Notes: generated by a model not told the origin, from the sequence alone. A DNA stretch of 64,000 nt from Thalassobacillus sp. CUG 92003 (GCF_013618635.1 NZ_JABLSJ010000003.1:1-64000); one strand, 5' to 3'; positions 16,870 through 25,461 are shown, counted from the first letter of the stretch. Program-made: numbers and translations.

Positions 16870-17907
16870 ATGACACAAATCACCGTCGGAATTATTGGGT
16901 GCGGCTCCATTACGCGCTTCCGTCATGCGCCGGAGTACAAAGCTAACCCATATGTAAAAAACATTGTGTTTTATGACCGAAACATTGAACGAGCACAACG
17001 CTTGGCTTCAGAGTTTAGCGGCGATGTCGCCGACACAATCGAAGATCTTCTTCACAACCCAGACATTATAGCTCTCAGTGATTGCTCCTCAAATGAAAAC
17101 CATCACATCAACACCCCGAATGCCTTGTTGAACGGTAAGCATGTGTTATGTGAAAAACCGATAGCCGTAAGTATTGAACAAGCAGAATCTATCCTTGAAG
17201 CCCAAACGAAATCCGGTAAAAAGTTGATGGTGGATCATAACCAACGGTTCACAAAGGCTCACCAAACTGCAAAAAGGATGATAAAAAATAAAGAACTAGG
17301 GGATGTGTTGACCTTCAAGACCTCGTTCGGCCATAAGGGACCGGAACATTGGGGAATCAACAAAACAAACAGTACCTGGTTCTTTAAAAAAGAACGTTCG
17401 CATTTCGGCGTTGCAGGCGATCTTGGCATCCACAAAATCGACCTTCTCCATTTCCTTTTAGATGACGAAATTGCAGAAACGCGTTCGTTCAGCGGCACAC
17501 TGGATAAAGTAAATGAACACGGCGAACCCATTCCCGTTTATGATAACGTTGTGTGCGCACTTAAAACGAAAAAAGGCCGTTTAGGAACTGCTTCATTTTC
17601 CTGGACTTACTACGGCTCTGAAGATAATAGCACCTCTATTTATTGTGAAAAGGGTGTAATTAAACTTTATCACGAACCCGAGAACCAATTGATTGTCGAA
17701 ACAATTGATGGGGATATCACCAAATACCCGATTGAGCCCATCCAGACGAACGATAACCAAACGTCCACCGGCGTTATCGACGCGTTTATTGAGTCCATCA
17801 TGAACGATACCGATCCCCCCGTCACAGGAGAAGATGCTCTTACCTCGCTTAAAGTGATAGTAGCGCTTCTTCAAGATGAATCGTCCGTCTTGCCGAACCG
17901 CGGGTAA
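16870..17907 (+). CDS. Gfo/Idh/MocA-family NAD(P)-dependent dehydrogenase
   Basis: 345 residues. The N-terminal Rossmann fold has VGIIGCGSITRFRHAPEY, the conserved EKP motif is present (LCEKPIAVSIEQA, about residue 96), followed by DHNQRF and a catalytic-region helix containing GDLGIHKIDLLHF. Members oxidise or epimerise sugars and inositols at ring carbons using NAD(P). As last gene of the importer operon, with a xylose-isomerase-fold enzyme in the same regulon and no sugar kinase present, it points to an oxidative (keto-sugar or inositol-like) route; the exact substrate is unknown. AGGAGG lies upstream and a strong terminator downstream. Confidence 0.92.
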   Translation: MTQITVGIIGCGSITRFRHAPEYKANPYVKNIVFYDRNIERAQRLASEFSGDVADTIEDLLHNPDIIALSDCSSNENHHINTPNALLNGKHVLCEKPIAVSIEQAESILEAQTKSGKKLMVDHNQRFTKAHQTAKRMIKNKELGDVLTFKTSFGHKGPEHWGINKTNSTWFFKKERSHFGVAGDLGIHKIDLLHFLLDDEIAETRSFSGTLDKVNEHGEPIPVYDNVVCALKTKKGRLGTASFSWTYYGSEDNSTSIYCEKGVIKLYHEPENQLIVETIDGDITKYPIEPIQTNDNQTSTGVIDAFIESIMNDTDPPVTGEDALTSLKVIVALLQDESSVLPNRG

Positions 17908-17935
17908 CGGTACTATCATGAGATCTATTATTCCA

Positions 17936-17984
17936 AGCAAAAAACAAGGAGCTTCCTAATGATGGAAGTTCCTTGTTTTTTGCT
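17936..17984 (+). terminator. Rho-independent terminator of the sugar operon
   Basis: A long inverted repeat: AGCAAAAAACAAGGA plus GCTTCC on the left, GGAAG and TTCCTTGTTTTTTGCT on the right. T-rich on both strands. Confidence 0.88.
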
Positions 17985-18089
17985 TATATCTAAATTATAA
18001 GTGACAACCTGTTCTTTATCATATTCGTGTTATTTCATTATAGAGCGTGAAACACTCGAGTTAACAGGGGTTCGTTACATTATATGGAA

Positions 18090-18424
18090 GAGGGGTGGCT
18101 TTTGAAACAACTCGCTTTCCTGCGGGGAACCGGCAAGCCTGCCTCGGTCGCGTCGCTCCCTGTGGGGTCTTGCCGAGCTCCTCTTCCCGCTTATTAACTA
18201 TTGATAATTTTTCCCTTAGTTAAAAGGTCAGCCGTATTTGAACTATCCAGCTTCGGCGTCTAGCGGCTAGTGTGACTTCCTTCGCTTCTGTACGATAAGT
18301 CAACATCGAATCACGTTATTCTTCGTGTTTCCTTTATCTCCTCCAGCTCAGTCCAGTCCATACGCCGCTGGTCAAGACGCCTCCGCTCTCAGAGGGGAGT
18401 CTCGCCGTTTCAAAGCCACCCCTT
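18090..18424. repeat. Bacillaceae intergenic repeat A, interrupted copy
   Basis: The element has terminal inverted repeats: AGGGGTGGCTTTTGAAAC at the left end and GTTTCAAAGCCACCCCT at the right. Its body (CTCGCTTTCCTGCGGGGAAC and following) matches the copy at 62248-62379. Unlike that copy it is split by about 204 nt at 18191-18394. The whole 17985-18678 stretch contains no convincing gene. Confidence 0.75.
18191..18394. repeat. Second repeat (B) nested inside repeat A
   Basis: Compared with the uninterrupted copy at 62248, repeat A is split after CTTCCCGC and resumes at GGGAGTCTCGC. The insert contains a different repeat-like sequence bounded by GGCGTCTAGCGGC (18256 region) and its approximate complement GCCGCTGGTCAAGACGCC (18364 region). 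No open frame with a ribosome binding site is seen inside. Confidence 0.6.
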
Positions 18425-18678
18425 TCAACATGGAAATGAACGAACCTCGCCAACACGGTTCTCAATGATGAGGACTACCAGGCCCATGAAACAGCGCATA
18501 CGATGTTACCTCTCCATTTCAATGAAACATGAATGGGCTTCTGCTTGTTCCACTAGGAAAGTATTAAAGTATGTCACCATACTCCGGGTCATTTTTCTAA
18601 TAGATGAGTAGATGATGAGAATGAAAGCGCTCTCTGTGATACACTCGTTATATCATGATTCAAGAAAGGATGAACGAC

Positions 18679-19164
18679 ATGTACGGCTTGGATGAGAAAC
18701 GACAAGAACTCCTCGATTTTGTTGAAGAGCTCACGAATGAAGAAGCACGGATAAAGCCAGAAGAAAATGCGTGGTCCATTCTCGAAGTGTTAGAACACCT
18801 TTATTTAATGGAACAGTTGATTGTTCATCAAATGTCTCAGGCTATTAAACAAGGCGACAAGAAGAATGCCACGTCAAAACCCATCCATCGGGCTACAAAC
18901 CGCGACTATAAGGTTGAAGCTCCGGGAGCCGTCCAACCGAGAGGAGCGTTTCAAGCGCTTGAAGATGCCAAGCAGGGTCTTAAGAAATCACGTGAGGCCA
19001 CCTATTTTTTAATCCATAATAAAGACCAGGATATCCTGCAGAACAGGACCGTCCCTCATCCGGCATTTGGCGAAATGGATTTAGAGCAATGGACTGAGTT
19101 TATTGGCTGGCATGAATTACGCCACCTTGACCAAATAAAAGAAATCAAAGCAAACGTAAGCTGA
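18679..19164 (+). CDS. DinB-family protein (putative metal-dependent transferase/hydrolase)
   Basis: 161 residues with a DinB four-helix-bundle pattern. Three candidate metal-binding histidines are present: His40 in LEVLEHLYLM and the pair in GWHELRHLDQI near the C-terminus. DinB/YfiT proteins include bacillithiol- and mycothiol-dependent transferases and thiol-dependent hydrolases; the function here cannot be narrowed. The ATG at 18679 has AAAGGA 8 nt upstream; two earlier in-frame ATGs do not. It is a single gene followed by its own terminator. Confidence 0.85.
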   Translation: MYGLDEKRQELLDFVEELTNEEARIKPEENAWSILEVLEHLYLMEQLIVHQMSQAIKQGDKKNATSKPIHRATNRDYKVEAPGAVQPRGAFQALEDAKQGLKKSREATYFLIHNKDQDILQNRTVPHPAFGEMDLEQWTEFIGWHELRHLDQIKEIKANVS

Positions 19165-19181
19165 CTATATGATTAATCCAC

Positions 19182-19217
19182 CAGCATGCAGATACAGACT
19201 CTGCATGCTGTTTTCTT
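19182..19217 (+). terminator. Rho-independent terminator
   Basis: CAGCATGCAG pairs with CTGCATGCTG, followed by TTTTCTT, just after the DinB gene. Confidence 0.85.
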
Positions 19218-19261
19218 ACCAAGGTCATCAAGGTGCCCTTTTTGTTGAAGAAAAAATTGAA

Positions 19262-19762
19262 TTAAATCTCTCTCGCGTATCTTAATTTAACATACATCGG
19301 ATTTTGTTGAGTTACTTTTTCATGTTGAAATGTGAACCCCTTAGCTTCATAGAAAGGAACCCCCTTCATATTGCCTTTTTGAACAGACACCCATTGCTTA
19401 GTTGCTCCATAGTCATTTTTTTGTTGTTTCGTTATAACATCCAATAATTTGGTGCCAATTCCTTCATTTCTTCTAGCAGGGTCAAGGTATAAGACGAACA
19501 GTTCTCCGATTTCATCAGCTATCATTCCTCCGCCTCCTGCTCCGACTACTACCCCATTTTCTAAAGCAACAAAATATCCACCCCAATTACGATTGGATTC
19601 TGTTACTTCCCTCAATATTCTCGCGTGATTATAAAAATCGTTAACTACTCTTTCAATATAATCTTTTGAGTGCGTTTCCCCATATGTAGCCCAATATGCC
19701 CTCGTACATACACTTGAAATTCCCTCTACATGGCTTTCATCAGCTTTCATAATGTGGATCAA
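19262..19762 (-). CDS. GNAT-family N-acetyltransferase
   Basis: 166 residues. The GNAT acetyl-CoA core is visible: GGYFVALENGVVVGAGGGG (beta strands 2-4), ELFVLYLDPARRNEGIGTKLL (motif A with the pyrophosphate loop RNEGIG) and GVPFYEAKGF near the C-terminus. It transfers an acetyl group from acetyl-CoA to an unknown amine. A TTG start is used with GGGAG 9 nt upstream; an ATG 12 nt inside is an alternative. It sits alone between the DinB gene (convergent) and a methyltransferase gene. Confidence 0.85.
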   Translation of the reverse strand: MIHIMKADESHVEGISSVCTRAYWATYGETHSKDYIERVVNDFYNHARILREVTESNRNWGGYFVALENGVVVGAGGGGMIADEIGELFVLYLDPARRNEGIGTKLLDVITKQQKNDYGATKQWVSVQKGNMKGVPFYEAKGFTFQHEKVTQQNPMYVKLRYAREI

Positions 19763-19838
19763 AAAACAGCGCTCCCATCTCCCTCTCGTGGTTTATTTTT
19801 GAAACGTTGTGAAGCGAGAAAATTGTGGAATTCAGCAT

Positions 19839-20435
19839 TCACATTATACTACTGGACATAAACATAGAGGCGTCTTGATTCATAAAGATACGATTTCCAT
19901 GATGGAATGTCTTCATTTCAATCGATTTAAATCCAACTTCAAATAAAACGCTTTGCATTTCTTCATGTGAGAAACCGTTATGAACCTTTGGGTGATTGAT
20001 TTTATCGTTTTTGTCAAAATCAATAATAATCAGCTTGCCGCCGTCATTTAAGCAATCGAACAATCTGTGTAAGATATTCTTTGTATCAGGAATGTGAAGA
20101 AGAACAAGTGACATTAATACGATGTCGACCTTATGGTCAGGTGTTTCTTCAGTAAAATCAGCATATAGTACGCTAGCGTTCGACATACCTTTGTGAGAGA
20201 TTTTAGCTCTCGCAACATCCAGCATTTGTTCCGAAGAATCGACCAACAAAACGGAAGCTACTAAGTCCGATAGTTCCAAACTAACTAGACCCGTACCGCT
20301 TCCATAGTCGAGTAAGGACTTTGATTCAGAATTTCGCAACTCTGGTCTTACTTCCTTTACTATAACGTTAGCTAATTCAATTCTTTCTTCTGTATCATAT
20401 TTTTTCGCCATCTGTTCAAAAACATTATGGTCCAT
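19839..20435 (-). CDS. Class I SAM-dependent methyltransferase
   Basis: 198 residues. Motif I SLLDYGSGTGLVSLEL (about residues 39-54), an acidic loop VLLVDSSEQMLDVA, motif II-type YADFTEETP and LKDGG-like LNDGGKLIIIDFDK define the Rossmann-like SAM fold. The opening NVFEQMAKKYDTEERIELA is typical of the YdaC/UbiE-like small-molecule methyltransferases. Substrate unknown. The start has AAGGAG upstream. It is in the same orientation as, and 76 nt before, the GNAT gene. Confidence 0.88.
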   Translation of the reverse strand: MDHNVFEQMAKKYDTEERIELANVIVKEVRPELRNSESKSLLDYGSGTGLVSLELSDLVASVLLVDSSEQMLDVARAKISHKGMSNASVLYADFTEETPDHKVDIVLMSLVLLHIPDTKNILHRLFDCLNDGGKLIIIDFDKNDKINHPKVHNGFSHEEMQSVLFEVGFKSIEMKTFHHGNRIFMNQDASMFMSSSIM

Positions 20436-20500
20436 TTTTGACTCCTTCCCTACCCATTTCTTTTTATCTTCCCTACAAGAATAACGTCAAATAACAACCG

Positions 20501-21430
20501 TCATACAGGCTTGCGTAAAAAGGTGCTGATCCGCTTGAAAATATCACGAATTTCTTCAATGTGCAGCGGAAATTGAAAGACGCCATGAACCATTCCTCCG
20601 TATCGCTTCATTTCCACAGGCACCCCGCTCTCCTTCATCCGTTCAGCATATGCTTCACCTTCATCCCGAAGCGGGTCATACTCCATCGTCAAAACCAGTG
20701 AGTCTGGCAAGTTATCAAGCCGCTCCGCCTGCATCGGAGACACATACGGATCAGCGGCTGAGGTTCCTGATGGGACGTATGCTTGGTTAAAAAAGTTCAT
20801 GTCATCGATGGATAGTAAATAACCCGTGGCATTTTCTTTACGTGACGGATAATACGCTTCATTGGTATCGGTCACGGGATAGATCAACAGTTGTTTAGCT
20901 ATGCGCGGCCCTCCCTCGTCACGAGCTTTCAGGGCTACGACCGCTGCTAAATTGCCGCCAGCACTATCACCTCCGACAAACAACCGGGCAGCATCACCAT
21001 TGAGTTCAGTGACGTGTGCTTCTGTCCACTCAACTGCTGCATAGCAATCCTCAAGCGCAGCTGGATAAGGATGTTCTGGTGCTAAACGGTAATCTACTGA
21101 AAGCACTTTGCATCCGCTGTCATGGGCTATTCTTCGACAGACTATGTCGTGTGTGTCTAAATTACCCAACACAAATCCGCCGCCATGAAAGAAGACAAGC
21201 AAGGAAAATGGCCTCTCTCCCTCGGGTGTATAAATACGGATAGGGACCTCCCCCTCCGGCCCAGGAATGAAGCGGTTCTCTATATATTTGATGTCTGGTT
21301 TAGGCTGAGGGATAGCGGTCGCCTCATTCATGCCTTGACGCATGCGCTCAACATCCCAGCCTTTGCCGCCCCACCCCATTACTTTTTGAAGTCTGCGTAA
21401 AGTCAACCTAATGACGGGATGAACTGACAC
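20501..21430 (-). CDS. Alpha/beta hydrolase, hormone-sensitive-lipase family esterase
   Basis: 309 residues, the standard length of family IV esterases. The oxyanion motif HGGGFVLG (about residues 80-87), the nucleophile box GDSAGGN, the acid in DPLRDEGEAY and the catalytic His in MVHGVFQF are all present. It hydrolyses short-chain carboxylic esters in the cytoplasm; the natural substrate is unknown. GTG start with AGGAGG 8 nt upstream. It lies 65 nt upstream of the methyltransferase gene on the same strand. Confidence 0.92.
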   Translation of the reverse strand: MSVHPVIRLTLRRLQKVMGWGGKGWDVERMRQGMNEATAIPQPKPDIKYIENRFIPGPEGEVPIRIYTPEGERPFSLLVFFHGGGFVLGNLDTHDIVCRRIAHDSGCKVLSVDYRLAPEHPYPAALEDCYAAVEWTEAHVTELNGDAARLFVGGDSAGGNLAAVVALKARDEGGPRIAKQLLIYPVTDTNEAYYPSRKENATGYLLSIDDMNFFNQAYVPSGTSAADPYVSPMQAERLDNLPDSLVLTMEYDPLRDEGEAYAERMKESGVPVEMKRYGGMVHGVFQFPLHIEEIRDIFKRISTFLRKPV

Positions 21431-21554
21431 TTTCTACTCCTCCTATTTTCTGAAATAATTCTGGTCATTCGGTATCTAGATTTTACCATATATGTTCGTG
21501 GATTATGATACAGCTATAAAAAATTTACAATTGCGCGAAATTTTTGACATATGA

Positions 21555-21584
21555 TTGAAACTGTACCAATGATTGTGTTATAAT
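21555..21584 (+). promoter_or_regulatory. Sigma-A promoter of the DUF3870 gene
   Basis: -35 TTGAAA (21555-21560), an 18-nt spacer and a perfect -10 TATAAT (21579-21584). Transcription would start near 21591, about 105 nt before the coding region. Confidence 0.65.
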
Positions 21585-21590
21585 TGCTGA

Positions 21591-21695
21591 CGCAAGTGAA
21601 TCATGGGAACGACCTCCATTCTATTCTGGCGTCTATTTATCCGATAGGCAACCCTGATTGGAATCTGAAGGTGTTTCCCTGGAGAGTGAAAAATC
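21591..21695 (+). promoter_or_regulatory. About 105-nt 5' leader, possibly structured
   Basis: The leader contains short complementary segments (GACGC at 21589 with GCGTC near 21630; GGAA near 21660 with TTCC near 21678) and a good ribosome binding site, GGAGAG, before the ATG at 21696. No known riboswitch signature was recognised. Structure is inferred by eye only. Confidence 0.3.
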
Positions 21696-22013
21696 ATGTA
21701 TTCGAAGGAAACGTGCTATGTTGTAGGCGAATCAAAATCCCCTGGCAATAATCCAATCACGAAAAAATACGACACGTTCTTTATCGGCTTTGTCGTGGAT
21801 ACTACTGACCATCGCATTGTCGATGCAGAGTGTACCGCTATGATGGGGATCACCGTTTTATTCGTAAGGAGCCTTTTTGTGGGGCGTAGTATCATGGATT
21901 ACGAAGGAGCGGCACAGGAAGTGAACGCTCGCTACTTTGGTTCATCCCAGAAAGCGTTAATTGTAGCTTTTAAACAAGCGCATTCGAAATATAAAGATAC
22001 AAGGCACACATAA
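21696..22013 (+). CDS. DUF3870-family protein
   Basis: 105 residues that match, by eye, the DUF3870 family: an opening VVGESKSPGNNPITKKY, a central GFVVDTTDHRIVDAECTAMM and a C-terminal VNARYFGSSQKALIVAF. This resembles a small alpha/beta ligand-binding or regulatory domain; its function is unknown. Members are often found next to amino-acid or peptide catabolic genes, consistent with the murein-peptide genes that follow. A strong terminator separates it from the DUF819 permease gene, so the two may be linked only by readthrough or function. Confidence 0.75.
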   Translation: MYSKETCYVVGESKSPGNNPITKKYDTFFIGFVVDTTDHRIVDAECTAMMGITVLFVRSLFVGRSIMDYEGAAQEVNARYFGSSQKALIVAFKQAHSKYKDTRHT

Positions 22014-22043
22014 TTGAGCTGCTTTATCTAACTAAACGTGGAT

Positions 22044-22092
22044 AAAACCCAGCTGACAGGTCATTCATTTCCCTGTCAGCTGGGTTTTTTAT
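22044..22092 (+). terminator. Strong rho-independent terminator
   Basis: AAAACCCAGCTGACAGG pairs perfectly with CCTGTCAGCTGGGTTTT and is followed by a T-rich tail. It lies between the DUF3870 and DUF819 genes. Confidence 0.9.
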
Positions 22093-22119
22093 ATTAAAAA
22101 ATAAAGGAGGACTTTAACA

Positions 22120-23286
22120 ATGATCGAAGGAGGCTTTTTGTATCTTGGTGTCATTATCGGGATGGCAGGCATTATCGCCTGGCTTGAAAAGCAATCGACA
22201 AGTAAATTTTTCAAGTTCGTCCCTGGCATCGTGCTTATTTATTTTGGAGGTGCCTTATTAAAGACCACAGGCATCATTGGCTCGACCGAAGCGGTTGATG
22301 CTACATATGGCAACGTTCGTGATGCCTTATTACCGATGCTGATCTTATTAATGCTATTAAATTGTGATTTAAGAAAACTGAAAAAACTAGGACCGAAGAT
22401 GCTCATAGGCTATGTGATTGCCTCATTCAGTATCGTCCTTGGCTTTGCTATTACCTTCTTACTGTTCCAATCTCTCTATGCCCCGGAAACGTGGCAGGCA
22501 TTCGGAGCATTAGCAGGAAGCTGGACTGGCGGGTCTGCCAATATGGTCATCATTCAAGGTGTGCTTGATGTCCCAGAAAATATTTTCGGGTATGCCTTGA
22601 TCATGGACACCGTCAACTACTCGACTTGGGTCATGATCATGTTCTGGCTCGTTCCGTTCTCAGCTGCCTTTAATAGATGGGCGAAAGCAGACACCTCTCA
22701 CCTTGATGAAGTCAGTGCTGATTTAAAAAATGAAATGGAAGAAAAAGATCAACAATCCATATCTTTTGTTCATTTGATGGGCTTAATTTCAATCGCCATT
22801 TTTGTTTCAGCATTCTCAGCGGAAATTGCTAGTCTGCTTCCACAGTTTGGTGAAATCGTAAATGCTACAACGTGGACGATTTTCATCGTGTCCATTGTCG
22901 GAGTTCTGCTCGCGATGACGAAAGTGTCAATGATCCCTGGCTCTATGGATGTTGCCAATGTCCTACTCTATATTGTCATCGCCCTCATTGCATCACGGGC
23001 TGACTTTTCTCAGTTGCTTCAGGCTCCCATCTACATCATTTCCGGTTTCGTCATCCTGGCCATTCACGCGCTGATTCTTATGCTGGCAGCAAAACTGTTC
23101 AAAATGGATCTCTTCACGCTTGGTGTGTCCAGTCTGGCCAATATCGGCGGTATGGCAACAGCGCCCCTCTTGGCCGGTGCTTATCATCGCTCTCTCATAC
23201 CGATTGGCGTACTGATGGGTCTCGCTGGATCATTCCTAGGAACCTACTACGGACTGTTAACAGCCAAATTACTATCATTCTTGTAG
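22120..23286 (+). CDS. DUF819-family membrane protein (YjcL-like)
   Basis: 388 residues with about ten to twelve membrane segments. AGSWTGGSANMVIIQ, KKLGPKMLIGYV and LANIGGMATAPLLAGAYHRSLIPIGVLMG are DUF819 features shared with B. subtilis YjcL. The fold resembles anion/organic-acid carriers, so it is probably a permease. Its position immediately upstream of a dipeptide epimerase and a murein endopeptidase gene suggests transport of murein-derived dipeptides or D-amino acids (inference). AAAGGAGG precedes the ATG; the next gene starts 19 nt after its stop. Confidence 0.85.
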   Translation: MIEGGFLYLGVIIGMAGIIAWLEKQSTSKFFKFVPGIVLIYFGGALLKTTGIIGSTEAVDATYGNVRDALLPMLILLMLLNCDLRKLKKLGPKMLIGYVIASFSIVLGFAITFLLFQSLYAPETWQAFGALAGSWTGGSANMVIIQGVLDVPENIFGYALIMDTVNYSTWVMIMFWLVPFSAAFNRWAKADTSHLDEVSADLKNEMEEKDQQSISFVHLMGLISIAIFVSAFSAEIASLLPQFGEIVNATTWTIFIVSIVGVLLAMTKVSMIPGSMDVANVLLYIVIALIASRADFSQLLQAPIYIISGFVILAIHALILMLAAKLFKMDLFTLGVSSLANIGGMATAPLLAGAYHRSLIPIGVLMGLAGSFLGTYYGLLTAKLLSFL

Positions 23287-23305
23287 CTGAAAAGGAGTAC
23301 ATGTC

Positions 23306-24370
23306 GTGCAAATAATCGATATCCAATGTGAGCAACGTACCATTCAATTGCAGCAACCCTTTAAGACGGCTCTTAGACAGGTGACTGAAATCGAAGTGGT
23401 TGATGTAACGATTTCATTAGAAAACGGCATAACCGGAAAAGGGTCAGCCTCAGCAACGTGGCAAATTACCGGCGAGTCTTTAGAAGGGATCCGGGCAGCG
23501 ATCAGTGGTCCGATCAAGCGCGCATTACAGCACAAAAATATTCTCGATCTTGCTGCTCTGCTTACTGTACTCAAAACAAGCTGCCAGGCGAATTCAAGCG
23601 CAAAAGCAGCTGTAGATATGGCACTCCATGATGCATATTGCCGCTATTTCAACTTGCCCTTGTACACTTTTTTTGGCGGGCGGACTGAATCACTTGAAAC
23701 AGATATGACTGTTAGTATCGATGAACCTGAGATTATGTACCATCAAGCAAAAAAACGTGTGGATGACGGTTACAGCACCTTAAAACTGAAGGTCGGCAAT
23801 GATGAAAAACTTGACTTGAAGCGAATTGAGCAAGTACGTGAAGCAGTTGGTTCAAATGTGCTGCTGCGTCTGGATGCTAACCAAGGTTGGACCCGTAAAC
23901 AAGCGGTCAAGATGATTAATTTACTGGAGAAAGAATCCCTGGGAATTGAGCTTGTGGAGCAGCCCGTTCCTGCTCGTGATATTGAAGGTTTGAAATTCGT
24001 AACGGATCATGTCGCAACACCGATAATGGCTGATGAGAGCGTCTTTTCCCCTCGTGATGCCTTTCAACTTCTTGAGACAAGGGCGGCTGATCTCCTCAAC
24101 ATAAAATTGATGAAAACCGGGGGGCTGCATGGAGCCAGGCAAATAGCTGATATGAGCGAAGCCGCCGGAATCAAATGCATGATCGGCAGCATGATGGAAT
24201 CACGTATTTCAGTCACGGCAGCTGCACATCTTGCGTTCGCCCATTCAAACATTACTCTTTATGACCTCGATGCTCCTTTGTGGATGATAGATGAAGAATT
24301 GAAAGGGGGAATGCGATTCGATGGAAAAAATGTGCTGTTAGCCGAAGGTCCCGGACTAGGATTCAATTAA
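23306..24370 (+). CDS. Dipeptide epimerase (L-Ala-D/L-Glu epimerase type, YkfB-like)
   Basis: 354 residues of the enolase superfamily (muconate-lactonising subgroup). The catalytic set is visible: KLKVG (KxK-type Lys about residue 160), LRLDANQGWT (metal Asp), ELVEQPV (metal Glu), ADESVFS (metal Asp), NIKLMKTGG (Lys on the opposite face) and a final DLDAPL as in Ala-Glu epimerases. It would convert L-Ala-D-Glu from recycled peptidoglycan into L-Ala-L-Glu for hydrolysis. It lies between the DUF819 permease and NlpC/P60 endopeptidase genes, matching the B. subtilis ykf pathway. GTG start with AAAAGGAG 8 nt upstream. Confidence 0.92.
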   Translation: MQIIDIQCEQRTIQLQQPFKTALRQVTEIEVVDVTISLENGITGKGSASATWQITGESLEGIRAAISGPIKRALQHKNILDLAALLTVLKTSCQANSSAKAAVDMALHDAYCRYFNLPLYTFFGGRTESLETDMTVSIDEPEIMYHQAKKRVDDGYSTLKLKVGNDEKLDLKRIEQVREAVGSNVLLRLDANQGWTRKQAVKMINLLEKESLGIELVEQPVPARDIEGLKFVTDHVATPIMADESVFSPRDAFQLLETRAADLLNIKLMKTGGLHGARQIADMSEAAGIKCMIGSMMESRISVTAAAHLAFAHSNITLYDLDAPLWMIDEELKGGMRFDGKNVLLAEGPGLGFN

Positions 24371-24391
24371 CTATTTATGGAGGTGCATGCG

Positions 24392-25423
24392 TTGAATAAG
24401 AAACGCACATTAGGATTAAGTTCTGTTATCGCTCTTACCCTTACGATCAGTTTATTTGTTCCTTCTGCCGCAGATGCTAAAGAAAATAAGAAACCTGCAA
24501 ATGAAGATACCGCTTATGTTGATGTCTCTGTGGCAACGCTTTGGTCCGAACCGAACATCACACGTTCCATTGATGAACCTTCTGTTGGAAATCCCGTTGA
24601 TATGTGGGAATGGACGAGGAGTATGTCGCTTGATCAGAAACTCTGGCTCGTAGGGAATCTCCAGACCCAGGCCTTATTCGGACAAGAGGTGACGATTTTA
24701 GAAGAAGATGGGGATTGGGCTAAAGTCGCTGTCCATGGCCAGCCTACTCCGAAAAATGAGTTAGGCTACCCTGCCTGGATGCCGAAAGAACAACTTTCGG
24801 ACAGGCGCTATTTCAAACACATGAAAGAACACAAGTCATTTGCCCTCGTTAAAGAACAAACCACATGGCTTTATGAAAACATGAGGCAAAACGAACGCTA
24901 CAAAGAAGTCAGCTTTAACACGCGTCTTCCGGTTATCGCTAACGTAGGGAATGCAGTGCTTGTGGCCACCCCCAGCGATGGGATGAAATGGCTCTCGTCT
25001 GACGCCGTCTCTATCTATGACTCAAACGATGATATTCCTGAACCGGACGGCGAAGACCTTGAGAAGACCGGAAAACAATTCCTTGGCTTGCCTTACCTTT
25101 GGGCAGGGGCTTCTGGATTTGGGTTTGACTGCTCAGGTTTCACCCATACGATCCATAAAGCCCATGGCATCACGATACCGCGTGACTCTTCTGTTCAGGC
25201 TGAAAACGGTGAGCCTGTAGCAAAAGAAAACTTGAAAAAAGGCGATCTCCTGTTTTTCGCCTATGATGAAGGCGAAGGATCAGTCCATCACGTCGGCATG
25301 TATATTGGAAATGGAGAAATGATTCATGCTCCGAATTCCGAGAGCACGGTCGAAATCATCGACGTCTTCGAATCCGATTATTATTCGTCTGAATACGCAG
25401 GAGCACGACGCTATATTGATTAA
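24392..25423 (+). CDS. Secreted NlpC/P60 murein endopeptidase (YkfC-like)
   Basis: 343 residues. A signal peptide (MNKKRTLGLSSVIALTLTIS and following, probably cut after about residue 28 at ADA) leads to two SH3-like segments and a C-terminal NlpC/P60 domain. The catalytic Cys247 in FDCSGF, His300 in HHVGMYIG and His312 in IHAPN are intact. YkfC-type enzymes cut the gamma-D-Glu-diamino acid bond of free murein peptides, supplying the dipeptide for the epimerase encoded upstream. The TTG at 24392 is chosen because GGAGG lies 8 nt before it and it gives a clean signal peptide. A terminator follows at 25432. Confidence 0.92.
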   Translation: MNKKRTLGLSSVIALTLTISLFVPSAADAKENKKPANEDTAYVDVSVATLWSEPNITRSIDEPSVGNPVDMWEWTRSMSLDQKLWLVGNLQTQALFGQEVTILEEDGDWAKVAVHGQPTPKNELGYPAWMPKEQLSDRRYFKHMKEHKSFALVKEQTTWLYENMRQNERYKEVSFNTRLPVIANVGNAVLVATPSDGMKWLSSDAVSIYDSNDDIPEPDGEDLEKTGKQFLGLPYLWAGASGFGFDCSGFTHTIHKAHGITIPRDSSVQAENGEPVAKENLKKGDLLFFAYDEGEGSVHHVGMYIGNGEMIHAPNSESTVEIIDVFESDYYSSEYAGARRYID

Positions 25424-25431
25424 CCTCCTCG

Positions 25432-25461
25432 CCCGCTGAGATCCCATCTCAGCGGGTTTTA
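25432..25461 (+). terminator. Rho-independent terminator of the murein-peptide cluster
   Basis: CCCGCTGAGA pairs with TCTCAGCGGG across a 5-nt loop, followed by TTTTATAAT. Confidence 0.88.
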
